In this document: one piece after another, positions 1 to 5,990 of the stretch
How positions within the stretch are numbered: position 1 is the stretch's first letter
Layout of the letters: each line of letters opens with the position of its first letter
Source of the DNA: JBAZCO01 sp041654915
GTDB lineage: Bacteria; Bacillota; Clostridia; Christensenellales; DTU072
Assembly (NCBI GenBank): GCA_041654915.1
Contig: JBAZCO010000090.1
Coordinates: 1-7,005 of the forward strand
Length of the DNA: 7,005 bases
Direction: 5' to 3'
Translations under genes and position numbers: made by a program
The notes under the pieces: generated by a model
Told to the model about the DNA's origin: nothing
What the model saw: only the letters and a program-made list of their open reading frames with translations
Databases searched by the model: none

Positions 1-620
1 AAACTATAAGAAAGTTCGCTTGTGAGGATATAGTTTTCGTCATCACAAGTCACGCTTGCCAGATAGCCTGAGCCGGCATCGATTGCATGTCCAAAGAGAT
101 TTAGTGTTAAATAGGTAGTGCCAGTGCCCCTTGCTTGCGCTGTGGGAACTTGAGGGTAACCATTATAAATAAGTTGTGTGGTTTTATCCCAAGTTACAAC
201 AGCAGGACGAGGGTTAACGGTAAAAGTTCTCTCGGTTTCCGACTCGTACTCGTACTCGGGGTTGCTAATTTTAATTTTAACTTTATATGTGCCACTTTCT
301 GCAACATTGGTTATGGGGAAATTTGCTGCATCTGCTTGGGGAATAAGCTCATCGCCGTCGTCGGTAACAGAGTACCAGCGGTAGCTGACGCTTTCATCTT
401 CCTCTAGCATCCTATTGTAAGTTGCGATAAGGTAAGATGTGTTGCCGTCGTAAGTCTTTGTGAAGTTGCCATTCGCCACGGTAATGTTTGCCGAAAATGG
501 CGCTACTACCGAAAAGTCGGCATAAGCCAAAGTACTCGAATTAAGCGTGGCAAGCATAATGACAGCCGCAATTGCGAGGATAAATATTAACGGTTTTAAT
601 ATGCCGTTCTTAATTTTCAT
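1..620 (-). CDS. Secreted protein with MBG/Ig-like modules, N-terminal part (cut by window edge)
   Basis: The frame stays open from the ATG at 620 to the window edge, giving 206 residues without a stop, so only the N-terminus is present. Residues 1-34 form a clear Sec signal peptide: a basic start (MKIKNG), a long hydrophobic core (LIFILAIAAVIML) and a likely cleavage after AYA, before DF. Two extracellular beta-sandwich-like modules follow. The first, about residues 45-136, contains KTYDGNTS, SYRWYS and SGTYKVKI. The second, from about 140, contains VVTWDKTTQLIYNGYPQVPTA and DAGSGYLASV. The YDG/YNG-P pattern and the GTY/AGSGY strand resemble the MBG and Ig-like modules of large Gram-positive surface proteins; this is family resemblance read by eye. 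The exported product probably acts at or outside the cell surface, and anchor and partner domains would lie beyond the edge. GGGAG (631-635) is the ribosome binding site, 10 bases before the ATG. Identification as a secreted modular protein is firm; the ligand is unknown. Confidence 0.85.
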   Translation of the reverse strand, partial: MKIKNGILKPLIFILAIAAVIMLATLNSSTLAYADFSVVAPFSANITVANGNFTKTYDGNTSYLIATYNRMLEEDESVSYRWYSVTDDGDELIPQADAANFPITNVAESGTYKVKIKISNPEYEYESETERTFTVNPRPAVVTWDKTTQLIYNGYPQVPTAQARGTGTTYLTLNLFGHAIDAGSGYLASVTCDDENYILTSELSYS

Positions 621-658
621 TTACAAACATCTCCCGCTGAATAATACTAACCTCTATA

Positions 659-687
659 ATTATATATTAATGTAAACGGTTTGTAAA
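659..687 (-). promoter_or_regulatory. Sigma-A-type promoter for the secreted MBG/Ig-like gene
   Basis: On the minus strand, TTTACA (687-682) and a perfect TATAAT (664-659) are separated by 17 bases. Transcription would start near 652. This leaves a leader of about 32 bases that holds the GGGAG ribosome binding site (635-631) before the ATG at 620. Spacing and both hexamers fit the consensus closely. Confidence 0.7.
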
Positions 688-739
688 GTATGAATTGATA
701 ATAATCGTGACAAAATCATACAAACTGCTCCTTGATGTA

Positions 740-768
740 TGGACAAATGTGATAATTGCCGTTATAAT
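740..768 (+). promoter_or_regulatory. Sigma-A-type promoter for the lipoprotein gene
   Basis: TGGACA (740-745) and TATAAT (763-768) are separated by exactly 17 bases. The predicted transcription start is about 774-776, which coincides with the ATG at 776. No Shine-Dalgarno sequence lies before that ATG. If this promoter is used, the mRNA starts essentially at the start codon. The surrounding DNA is A+T-rich, so a chance match is possible. Confidence 0.6.
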
Positions 769-775
769 TATGAAT

Positions 776-1372
776 ATGAGTCAAGTTAACAAACAACTTT
801 GCCTTGCCTTAGCAATAACGGTGCTGATATTATCATCAATTTTTCTCTTTGCCTGCGCTCCCGAAGAAGAGCCGCCTAGGCAAGCAACAGAGGTTACCCT
901 CATAGAGGAAAGCTGGCTAAATAGCGCCGATGTTCCAAAAGACTTTTTCTACGGTTATCATAATCTGACCCACAAAGAATTTACAGCCGTGGTTGCCGCC
1001 GCAAAAAGCCAAGGAATTTATCTTACATTGGATGACAACATATTGTTTGCAAAGGATGAAAACAAGCGCATTATTGCTTTGGGTGAGTGGCAAAACGCTA
1101 GTGAAAAAGCCGCTATCCCCCGCCCCGAACACGGCAGAGTACAATATACCGTGCTGGACGGAGATTATTTTTTAGCGTGTTATTTTGAGTATGCTCCTGA
1201 TGAATATAGCGTATATGTTGCCGCTCTTAAAAGTGCGGGCTACTATCTTGATACGGTAGAATTTATAGATGATGATGAGGGTGCATTTTACGCAAAAAAT
1301 ATGCAAAACTACTCTGTTACAGCAACATATTCTGACAAAATACTAATTGTAGTTTGCGAAAAAATAAAATAG
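776..1372 (+). CDS. Small lipoprotein of unknown function with two similar halves
   Basis: The predicted product has 198 residues. The N-terminus is a lipoprotein signal: MSQVNK, a hydrophobic stretch (LALAITVLILSSIFLF) and the lipobox LFAC, with the lipidated Cys at about residue 27. A short acidic and proline-rich tether (APEEEPP) follows. The mature part appears to hold two related alpha/beta units. One has EFTAVVAAAKSQGIYLTLDD then ILFAKDENKRII; the other has EYSVYVAALKSAGYYLDTVE then GAFYAKNMQNYSVT. I cannot name the family. The product should sit on the outer face of the cytoplasmic membrane. I chose ATG 776 (770 is also in frame) because the lipoprotein signal begins there. The frame extends upstream to a TTG at 695, but that would place 27 extra residues, including a second hydrophobic stretch, before the signal and put the promoter inside the gene. 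The gene diverges from the secreted MBG/Ig-like gene and converges on the mreB-like gene. Confidence 0.8.
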   Translation: MSQVNKQLCLALAITVLILSSIFLFACAPEEEPPRQATEVTLIEESWLNSADVPKDFFYGYHNLTHKEFTAVVAAAKSQGIYLTLDDNILFAKDENKRIIALGEWQNASEKAAIPRPEHGRVQYTVLDGDYFLACYFEYAPDEYSVYVAALKSAGYYLDTVEFIDDDEGAFYAKNMQNYSVTATYSDKILIVVCEKIK

Positions 1373-1490
1373 CTTTAAGATAAAAAATAGTGTTTATCAA
1401 CCTAAGAATATCATTAGTAATATCATTAACTTAAAACTAGATTTATAACAAATACAACCCTTGCAATCGCAGTATCGGGGTCTTTGTCGC
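1369..1490. repeat. Direct tandem repeat, copy A (lipoprotein side)
   Basis: This copy starts at ATAG, which includes the TAG stop of the lipoprotein gene, and ends at GTCGC. It matches 1491-1602 almost base for base. It differs from copy B by a 12-base extra segment (ATATCATTA repeated around GTA, near 1405-1430), a 2-base loss, and five substitutions in the core plus one base after ATAG. It carries a dead copy of the 3' end of the mreB-like gene. Confidence 0.9.
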
Positions 1491-1491
1491 A
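1443..1491 (-). pseudogene. Dead copy of the last 16 codons of the mreB-like gene
   Basis: Read on the minus strand this encodes CDKDPDTAIAR and then, after a 2-base loss, shifts to VVFVIN. The functional copy at 1553-1603 reads CDKDPDTAVARGLYLL and then TAA. The fragment has no start or upstream coding sequence and exists only because the gene end was duplicated in tandem. Confidence 0.85.
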
Positions 1492-1602
1492 TAGGTTTAA
1501 GATAAAAAATAGTGTTTATCAACCTGAGAATATCATTAACTTGGAACTAGATTTATAACAAATACAGCCCTCTTGCAACCGCAGTATCGGGGTCTTTGTC
1601 GC
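1491..1602. repeat. Direct tandem repeat, copy B (mreB side)
   Basis: This is the second copy of the junction repeat and directly abuts copy A. It begins with ATAG, a relic of the lipoprotein stop region, and runs into the last 16 codons of the mreB-like gene, including its TAA stop at 1555-1553. This copy keeps the intact reading frame. Confidence 0.9.
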
Positions 1603-2494
1603 AATGCACGGGGATTTTTAAGTATCTGGACATAAAGTCTTGCAAGCCCCGCATATCTGCGCCGCCGCCTGCAACATATATCCCCCTTGCCGTCACTTCG
1701 GATATCATATGCTGGGGGATTGTCGTTATCAAACTTTCGGTGACTTCTATTATCGTCTTTATACTTTGGGTGATTGGTGCTTTTATGCTTTCGGCGCTTA
1801 TCTCCTCTTTTCTCACACTGCCGCTTAAAATATCCCTACCTACAATTTCCATTACAGAAGTATCGTTGTCATACAAGCTGCCCAACTGTTTTTTAAGTTT
1901 TTCGGCTGTTCTCAAGCTGATTTTTAGGTTATAAGCGTCCAGCACTCTTTCGGCAATTTTTTCGTCTAGGGTATGCCCGCCCAAATTAATTGAGCAAGCG
2001 GCAATAATTCCGCCCTCGTTAATCACCCCGATTTCCGTTGTGCCGCCCCCAAATATAATTACTGTCTGCCCTCTCTTATCGACCAAATGCTTTAGCCCAA
2101 GCACGCTTTCAACAAGTGTGACATCTTTGTAACCCGCTTTATTGATAGCTGTTTCTAATGCCTCTCTCTCTGCAATGGATAGCCCCGCCGATATTGCCGC
2201 ATAAATCTCTATTCCCTTAAACAAGCGTTTGGGTATGACACGGGAGAAAAATTCCCTTAACATAAGGGCGGCTATCTCTACATTTACCACTCCCCCGTCG
2301 GTAACGGGCGGAATAAAGGAACTGTATTCATCAAGTTTGCCTGCAAGCTGATATGCCTCTGCACCTGCGGCAACAAGCTCTAACCCGCTGCGCTTTCTAA
2401 TAACGGCAAGCGAAGGCTCTTTCAAAATAAGACCTTTATGGTATATAGAGGTATTGCTAAACCCCATATCTAATACATATCTTAACTTGCTCAT
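1553..2494 (-). CDS. MreB/Mbl-like bacterial actin, divergent
   Basis: The product has 313 residues, slightly short for MreB (about 330-345). MreB filaments lie on the inner membrane face and guide wall synthesis in rod-shaped cells. Recognisable parts, in order: phosphate-1 loop LDMGFSNTSIYHKG (8-21); NEP-like KEPSLAVI (25-32); RLFKG (90-94), matching the membrane-inserting Leu-Phe loop of MreB; phosphate-2 loop FGGGTTEIGVI (148-158); LGGHTLDE (171-178); RTAEKLKKQLGS (195-206); VGRDILSG (218-225); GIYVAGGGADMRGL (271-284); DPDTAVARG (301-309). The Asp normally two residues before the GGG of phosphate-2 is Ile147, so ATP handling may be altered. The protein ends soon after the VARG motif. ATG 2494 is preferred because it matches the MreB N-terminus; a TTG at 2542 would add 16 polar residues. 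The gene lies 108 bases after maf with no clear terminator between, so it is probably in the same operon. It is likely a paralogue, since mreC and mreD are absent. Confidence 0.85.
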   Translation of the reverse strand: MSKLRYVLDMGFSNTSIYHKGLILKEPSLAVIRKRSGLELVAAGAEAYQLAGKLDEYSSFIPPVTDGGVVNVEIAALMLREFFSRVIPKRLFKGIEIYAAISAGLSIAEREALETAINKAGYKDVTLVESVLGLKHLVDKRGQTVIIFGGGTTEIGVINEGGIIAACSINLGGHTLDEKIAERVLDAYNLKISLRTAEKLKKQLGSLYDNDTSVMEIVGRDILSGSVRKEEISAESIKAPITQSIKTIIEVTESLITTIPQHMISEVTARGIYVAGGGADMRGLQDFMSRYLKIPVHCDKDPDTAVARGLYLL

Positions 2495-2602
2495 CCTTTG
2501 CTCTTTTTGTGCGGACTTATTCGCATTTTTTGGTTTGTTCAATTTGTGTTATACTTCTCGTTATGCTCTAGTGCGGTTTTTTATTAGAATTAGAGATTTT
2601 GG

Positions 2603-3151
2603 CTACTTTAGCCCAATTTTGCCAAGTATATCTTTCAATATCTCTAGCGGCAAGCCCATAATATTAGCGTATTCTCCCGTATAGGAGCTTACAAGCACTC
2701 CGTCTTGTATTGCATAAGCGCCCGCCTTGTCCATTACTTCGTGCGTGGCAATATAGTCGTCAATATCTGCCTCTGCCATATCCCAAAAAGTAACATCCGA
2801 CTTTGCCGAGGCAGTATACAAATGCTCGCCCGCCCTTACAGCTACGCCCGAAAATACCGTGTGGGTGTTGCCGCTTAGCATAGTAAGCATACGCTTAGCG
2901 TCTGCCCTGTCACGGGGTTTGCCTAAATAAACACCGTTAAAATATACCAAAGTGTCGGACGCTATAACTATACTTTCTGCGGGGCAAATCACCGCATTTG
3001 CCTTCCTTTTGGATATTTCTATCACCGTTTCGCTAGGGCTAGCCCCAATATAATCCTCATCTGCCTCTGCGCTAACCGTTTCAAAGTCGGGGACAAGCTT
3101 TTTTAATAATTCCCTTCTCCTAGGTGAGCGTGAGGCAAGTATTACTCTCAC
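2603..3151 (-). CDS. maf: Maf-family nucleoside triphosphate pyrophosphatase (dTTP/UTP type)
   Basis: The product has 182 residues, a normal length for Maf. Family members are cytosolic house-cleaning enzymes that hydrolyse canonical and modified nucleotides to the monophosphate plus pyrophosphate; some affect septation when overproduced. Motifs: LASRSPRRRELL (5-16), the family signature that binds phosphate; SKRKA around Lys50; ASDTLV with Asp66 as the likely catalytic and metal residue; LGKP with Lys78; MLSGNTHTVFSGVAV (91-105); and DKAGAYAIQ (141-149), typical of the YhdE-like dTTP/UTP branch, with Gln149. The GTG at 3151 is the start: it lies 2 bases after the TAG of the ppx-like gene and puts LASRSPRR at the usual distance from the N-terminus. 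No strong ribosome binding site is visible, so translation is probably coupled to ppx. The mreB-like gene follows, matching the maf-mreB neighbourhood known in Gram-positive genomes. Confidence 0.93.
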   Translation of the reverse strand: MRVILASRSPRRRELLKKLVPDFETVSAEADEDYIGASPSETVIEISKRKANAVICPAESIVIASDTLVYFNGVYLGKPRDRADAKRMLTMLSGNTHTVFSGVAVRAGEHLYTASAKSDVTFWDMAEADIDDYIATHEVMDKAGAYAIQDGVLVSSYTGEYANIMGLPLEILKDILGKIGLK

Positions 3152-3153
3152 GG

Positions 3154-4677
3154 CTAAAGAATTTCTAGGTTTTTCTTAAATGCACGGCGAAATTCTGGCA
3201 ATGCGCCCATTGCATCTTTGATTTCTAGTGTGCAGTCGCCCAAGGTTTTCGTTTTGAGAATCACGCTATCGCCTAGCACATCACAGCTAATGCTGGTGAT
3301 AAGACCACCGCAACTTCTATCAAAGCACTCGGCAATTCTTACTATTACTCCAAGTTTTTTTATTGCCTCAATGTCGTCCTCGGTCATTAGTCCCATATAC
3401 TTGCCTACATCTAAAGCATCTAGACCGTCCTTTGCGTGACAGCCCGCAACTATTGCGGCTATAATAAGGTCTTTTTGCGGAATGCCGTAAAGATTACTGT
3501 TTAGTATAATGTACATACTGTGCTTGTGGTGGTCGTAAAATTTAAACCTACTGCCAATGTCGTGCAGCATACTTGCAGCACGCAATATCTTAACAAATTG
3601 GCGTGGCAGCTTGTGCAGTACCTTGAGTTGACGGAACAACTGCATAGAAAGGTCAAATACATGCTCGGCATGTTTAATGTTCATATCAAAGTGATGCAGC
3701 AGTGTATAAATGCTATGCCCCAAAATATCGCTAATTGGCTTTTCGGCAACGGTGGGGTAGGCATAGCGGAACATTGCGCCCTCCCTTAGACCTGCGCCGC
3801 TAATTTTTATCTCACGGGTTTCTACTGTTTCTAAAACATAGTTCTTTATTGCGCTAATCACGGAGAGAGCGGCGGGAAATATGTCTGCCCGTGCGCTAGA
3901 AAGCCCCTTTATTCTCACAATTCGCTCCGACTCAAGCGGTTTGATTGTATCATAAATTGTTTCAAACTCCGCAAAAGGTATGATAAAGTTATGCGCCATA
4001 TCCAAAGGATATTTTTTTAGCTTGCGGCTAATCTTGCCTAAGTTGCGCACAGAGCCGCCCACACCAATAATTTGCGTTTCGGGGTCTAATTCCATTAGCC
4101 AATCTAACTTTTGCAAATGTTCGGTAACAAAGTTTTCTATCGCCAAAGCCCGCTCCTCGGGGGAGTCTAGCTTGCTAAATCTTTCGGTAAGAGTAACTGC
4201 TCCAAACGGCAAAGTATCTTGCGCTATCATAACACGGCGGTTATAGTGTATCATCTTTACGCTGCCGCCGCCGATATCAACAATCAAGCCCTTTGGCACT
4301 TCCATAGAGTTGATTACGCCTTGGTATACAAAAGTTGCCTCTTCCTCTTGTGAAAGTACTGTTAGCTTAATACCGCAAGCGTTTTGCACCTCGTCAATAA
4401 ATGTTTTTTGGTTGCGTGCATTGCGCACAGCGGCGGTAGCATAGGCAAAAACTTTGTCTACATTGTGACTTTCGTACAGCGTGCGAAAAGTGCGCAGAGT
4501 TTTTATAGTTTGTGCCATTCTTATTGGACGAAGGTAGCCGTCCGCCTCCATATCTTGAGCAAGCCGCACCGGCTCTTTTAGCTCGTCGATAACCGAAAAA
4601 TACCCTCCGTCAAGGATATTTGCTACTACTAGCCGTGCTGAGTTTGACCCTAAATCAATAATTGCAATTTTTTCCAT
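3154..4677 (-). CDS. ppx: Ppx/GppA-family exopolyphosphatase-like phosphatase with C-terminal HD-type domain
   Basis: The product has 507 residues, the full length of the long Ppx form. Family members release phosphate from the end of polyphosphate and/or convert pppGpp to ppGpp. The N-terminal actin-like fold shows the phosphate-1 loop IDLGSNSARLVV (7-18), FAYATAAVRNARN (77-89), the catalytic-Glu region LSQEEEATFVYQGV (108-121), the phosphate-2 loop IVDIGGGSVKMI (132-143), and VGGSVRNL (206-213). The second half is HD-like: His339 in AEHV, LHDIG (371-375), HHKHS (383-387) and Asp453 in AECFDRS. In most relatives the phosphate-2 loop reads GGGSTE, whose Glu helps bind metal or substrate; here it is GGGSVK, with Lys141. 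Activity may therefore differ from classical Ppx. The ATG at 4677 has AAAGG about 13 bases upstream. The gene heads the ppx-maf-mreB-like run and sits 96 bases after the dehydrogenase gene. Family membership is secure; substrate is not. Confidence 0.92.
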   Translation of the reverse strand: MEKIAIIDLGSNSARLVVANILDGGYFSVIDELKEPVRLAQDMEADGYLRPIRMAQTIKTLRTFRTLYESHNVDKVFAYATAAVRNARNQKTFIDEVQNACGIKLTVLSQEEEATFVYQGVINSMEVPKGLIVDIGGGSVKMIHYNRRVMIAQDTLPFGAVTLTERFSKLDSPEERALAIENFVTEHLQKLDWLMELDPETQIIGVGGSVRNLGKISRKLKKYPLDMAHNFIIPFAEFETIYDTIKPLESERIVRIKGLSSARADIFPAALSVISAIKNYVLETVETREIKISGAGLREGAMFRYAYPTVAEKPISDILGHSIYTLLHHFDMNIKHAEHVFDLSMQLFRQLKVLHKLPRQFVKILRAASMLHDIGSRFKFYDHHKHSMYIILNSNLYGIPQKDLIIAAIVAGCHAKDGLDALDVGKYMGLMTEDDIEAIKKLGVIVRIAECFDRSCGGLITSISCDVLGDSVILKTKTLGDCTLEIKDAMGALPEFRRAFKKNLEIL

Positions 4678-4773
4678 ATTCTTTATTATGCCTTTGTTAT
4701 TTATTCCTTTTATTTTTTATTTGTTAAGCTTGATGCCTAACACCATTTAAGCAAAATTCCGCTTTATTTTAGG

Positions 4774-5730
4774 TTAATTTACCTTATTTATAACTTCACC
4801 TGCCAAAAAAGCTTGAATATTACTTGCCGCTATCTGCATAAGCCTTGAGCGTGCCTCCCTTGATGCCCAAGCAATGTGCGGGGTGACTATCGCATTTTTT
4901 GCGGATATGAGAGGATTGCCGCCTTTGGGCGGCTCTTGACTAAGCACATCCAGCCCCACCGCCGAAAGCTTGCCGCTATTTAAGGCGTGTGCAAGCGCAT
5001 TCTCATCAATAAGCGCCCCTCTTGCCGTGTTGATAAGCACGGCATCCTGTTTCATTAAAGCAATTGTTTTATTGTTAATCATCTTTGCATTTTCTGCCGT
5101 GAGCGGACAATGTAAAGATATTATATCTGCATTGGGCAATAAGTCCTCTAGCGTGCTATAAAAGACAATACCTCTTTCATTATGCGCCCGCCCTTTGTCA
5201 TATACAACTACTTTCATACCAAATGCGTGGGCAACCTCGCATATTCGTTGTCCTATCTTGCCATAACCTATTATCCCCAAAGTTTTGCCCGCTAACTCCC
5301 TGTAACTTGTATTGTAATACGAAAAATCTTCCGACTGCTCCCATTTGCCCTCTTTGACACTAAAAGAAAGCTCGGAAATCTTGGTATAACAATCAATAAT
5401 AAGCCCGAAAGTCGTTTGTACAACACTTTCGGTGCTATAAGCGGGTATATTGGTAACAACTATACCCTTGTTGGCGGCACTCTTGAGGTCTACAACATTG
5501 TAGCCCGTTGCAAGCACTCCAATATATTTTAGGTTTGGAAGTTGACCTATAACCTCTCCCGATAAAACACATTTATTGGTGAGAATAATCTCAGCATCTT
5601 TAGCACGAGATACAATCTCGCTAGGAGGAGTCCTGTCGTAAACCGTGGTTTCGCCAAGCGCCCTAATAATATCCCATTCCGCTCCCGAAGTGCCTAATGT
5701 ATAACCATCAAGAACAACTATTTTTATCAT
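4774..5730 (-). CDS. D-isomer-specific 2-hydroxyacid dehydrogenase (glycerate/hydroxypyruvate reductase-like)
   Basis: The product has 318 residues, the normal length. Members are cytosolic NAD(P)-dependent enzymes that interconvert 2-keto acids and D-2-hydroxy acids. The split substrate domain (about 1-98 and 290-318) surrounds a Rossmann domain. Visible motifs: ATGYNVVDL (74-82); the nucleotide loop GYGKIGQ (155-161) followed by Asp178 in VVYDKG, suggesting NAD preference; SLHCPLT (205-211); NTARGALIDENAL (234-246) with catalytic Arg237; GLDVLSQEPP (259-268) with Glu266; and TPHIAWAS (283-290) with His285. All three catalytic residues are present. The GYNVVD and STESVVQ segments look closest to the HprA-like glycerate dehydrogenase group, but D-lactate or another hydroxyacid is possible. 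The ATG at 5730 has AAAGGCGG (5741-5734) as ribosome binding site, 3 bases away, and a promoter at 5762-5789. No clear terminator separates it from the ppx-like gene, so read-through is plausible. Confidence 0.92.
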   Translation of the reverse strand: MIKIVVLDGYTLGTSGAEWDIIRALGETTVYDRTPPSEIVSRAKDAEIILTNKCVLSGEVIGQLPNLKYIGVLATGYNVVDLKSAANKGIVVTNIPAYSTESVVQTTFGLIIDCYTKISELSFSVKEGKWEQSEDFSYYNTSYRELAGKTLGIIGYGKIGQRICEVAHAFGMKVVVYDKGRAHNERGIVFYSTLEDLLPNADIISLHCPLTAENAKMINNKTIALMKQDAVLINTARGALIDENALAHALNSGKLSAVGLDVLSQEPPKGGNPLISAKNAIVTPHIAWASREARSRLMQIAASNIQAFLAGEVINKVN

Positions 5731-5733
5731 AAA

Positions 5734-5741
5734 CCGCCTTT
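5734..5741 (-). promoter_or_regulatory. Ribosome binding site of the dehydrogenase gene
   Basis: The minus strand reads AAAGGCGG, then TTT and the ATG at 5730. It is a near match to AAAGGAGG with short spacing, and it supports this start. Confidence 0.55.
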
Positions 5742-5761
5742 ATAAATAACCTTTATATCTT

Positions 5762-5789
5762 ATTATATCAAAAAACTTGATTAAGTCAA
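5762..5789 (-). promoter_or_regulatory. Sigma-A-type promoter for the dehydrogenase gene
   Basis: On the minus strand TTGACT (5789-5784) and TATAAT (5767-5762) are separated by 16 bases. The predicted start is near 5755, giving a leader of about 25 bases that contains the ribosome binding site. No operator-like repeat is visible around it. Confidence 0.72.
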
Positions 5790-5925
5790 TAGGCAAACTA
5801 AATAATCTTAAAATAAAATCCGTCTAATAAAAATTAAGTAAATGTTCTTGCGGCGATTGTTTTTAAAAAAAATTGAGTGCTCAGCGTATTCAAAACAAAC
5901 AATTAGCTTATAAAAACTGCAAACA
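5790..5925. other. A+T-rich intergenic spacer without a recognisable gene
   Basis: This stretch lies between the dehydrogenase promoter and the terminator-like hairpin. It has T and A runs (about 5860-5875) and a 23-codon plus-strand reading frame at 5842-5913 without a ribosome binding site. I see no RNA gene, riboswitch-like structure or repeat in it. Confidence 0.5.
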
Positions 5926-5957
5926 AAATTACAAGCAGTCCGCCTAAAGGGCTGCTT
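5920..5957 (-). terminator. Probable Rho-independent terminator downstream of the DUF1508 gene
   Basis: On the minus strand the arms AAGCAGCCC (5957-5949) and GGACTGCTT (5941-5933) pair over 9 positions with one G-U wobble and enclose a 7-base loop. The following bases, GTAATTTTGTTTG, are T-rich though not a pure run. Its position, after the DUF1508 gene and its tandem array and before the dehydrogenase promoter, fits transcript ending. Confidence 0.6.
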
Positions 5958-5990
5958 AAAGCGCAAAATAATCAAACTTTTGCGCTTTAA
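5956..5990. other. Perfect 13-bp inverted repeat (hairpin) next to the terminator
   Basis: The arms TTAAAGCGCAAAA (5956-5968) and TTTTGCGCTTTAA (5978-5990) are exact reverse complements around a 9-base loop. It abuts the tandem array on one side and overlaps the terminator-like hairpin by two bases on the other. No T-run follows outside the arms on either strand. It may be part of a composite terminator, an RNA-stabilising 3' stem or a protein site. Confidence 0.75.

Noticed and set aside
695..775. N-terminal extension of the lipoprotein from a TTG start at 695
   Set aside because: It would put 27 extra residues before a complete lipoprotein signal, lacks a ribosome binding site and would contain the promoter.
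1374..1552. Intrinsic terminators between the two convergent genes
   Set aside because: The only stem found (GATAAA/TTTATC) is short, A+T-rich and lacks a T-run in a proper position.
1369..1602. Insertion sequence or attachment site
   Set aside because: The repeated segment is simply the local gene junction; no transposase, terminal inverted repeats or integrase is present.
2491..2526. 11-codon minus-strand leader peptide whose TGA overlaps the ATG of the mreB-like gene
   Set aside because: The overlap is neat, but there is no ribosome binding site for it and such short frames are frequent by chance.
2495..2542. Upstream TTG start for the mreB-like protein
   Set aside because: The extra 16 residues are polar and unlike MreB N-termini; the ATG at 2494 fits the family. 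It is not fully excluded, because AAAGG before 2494 is too close to be a normal ribosome binding site.
5842..5913. 23-codon plus-strand reading frame encoding a basic peptide (MFLRRLFLKK...)
   Set aside because: It has no ribosome binding site and no convincing promoter, lies in A+T-rich DNA and is too short to separate from chance.
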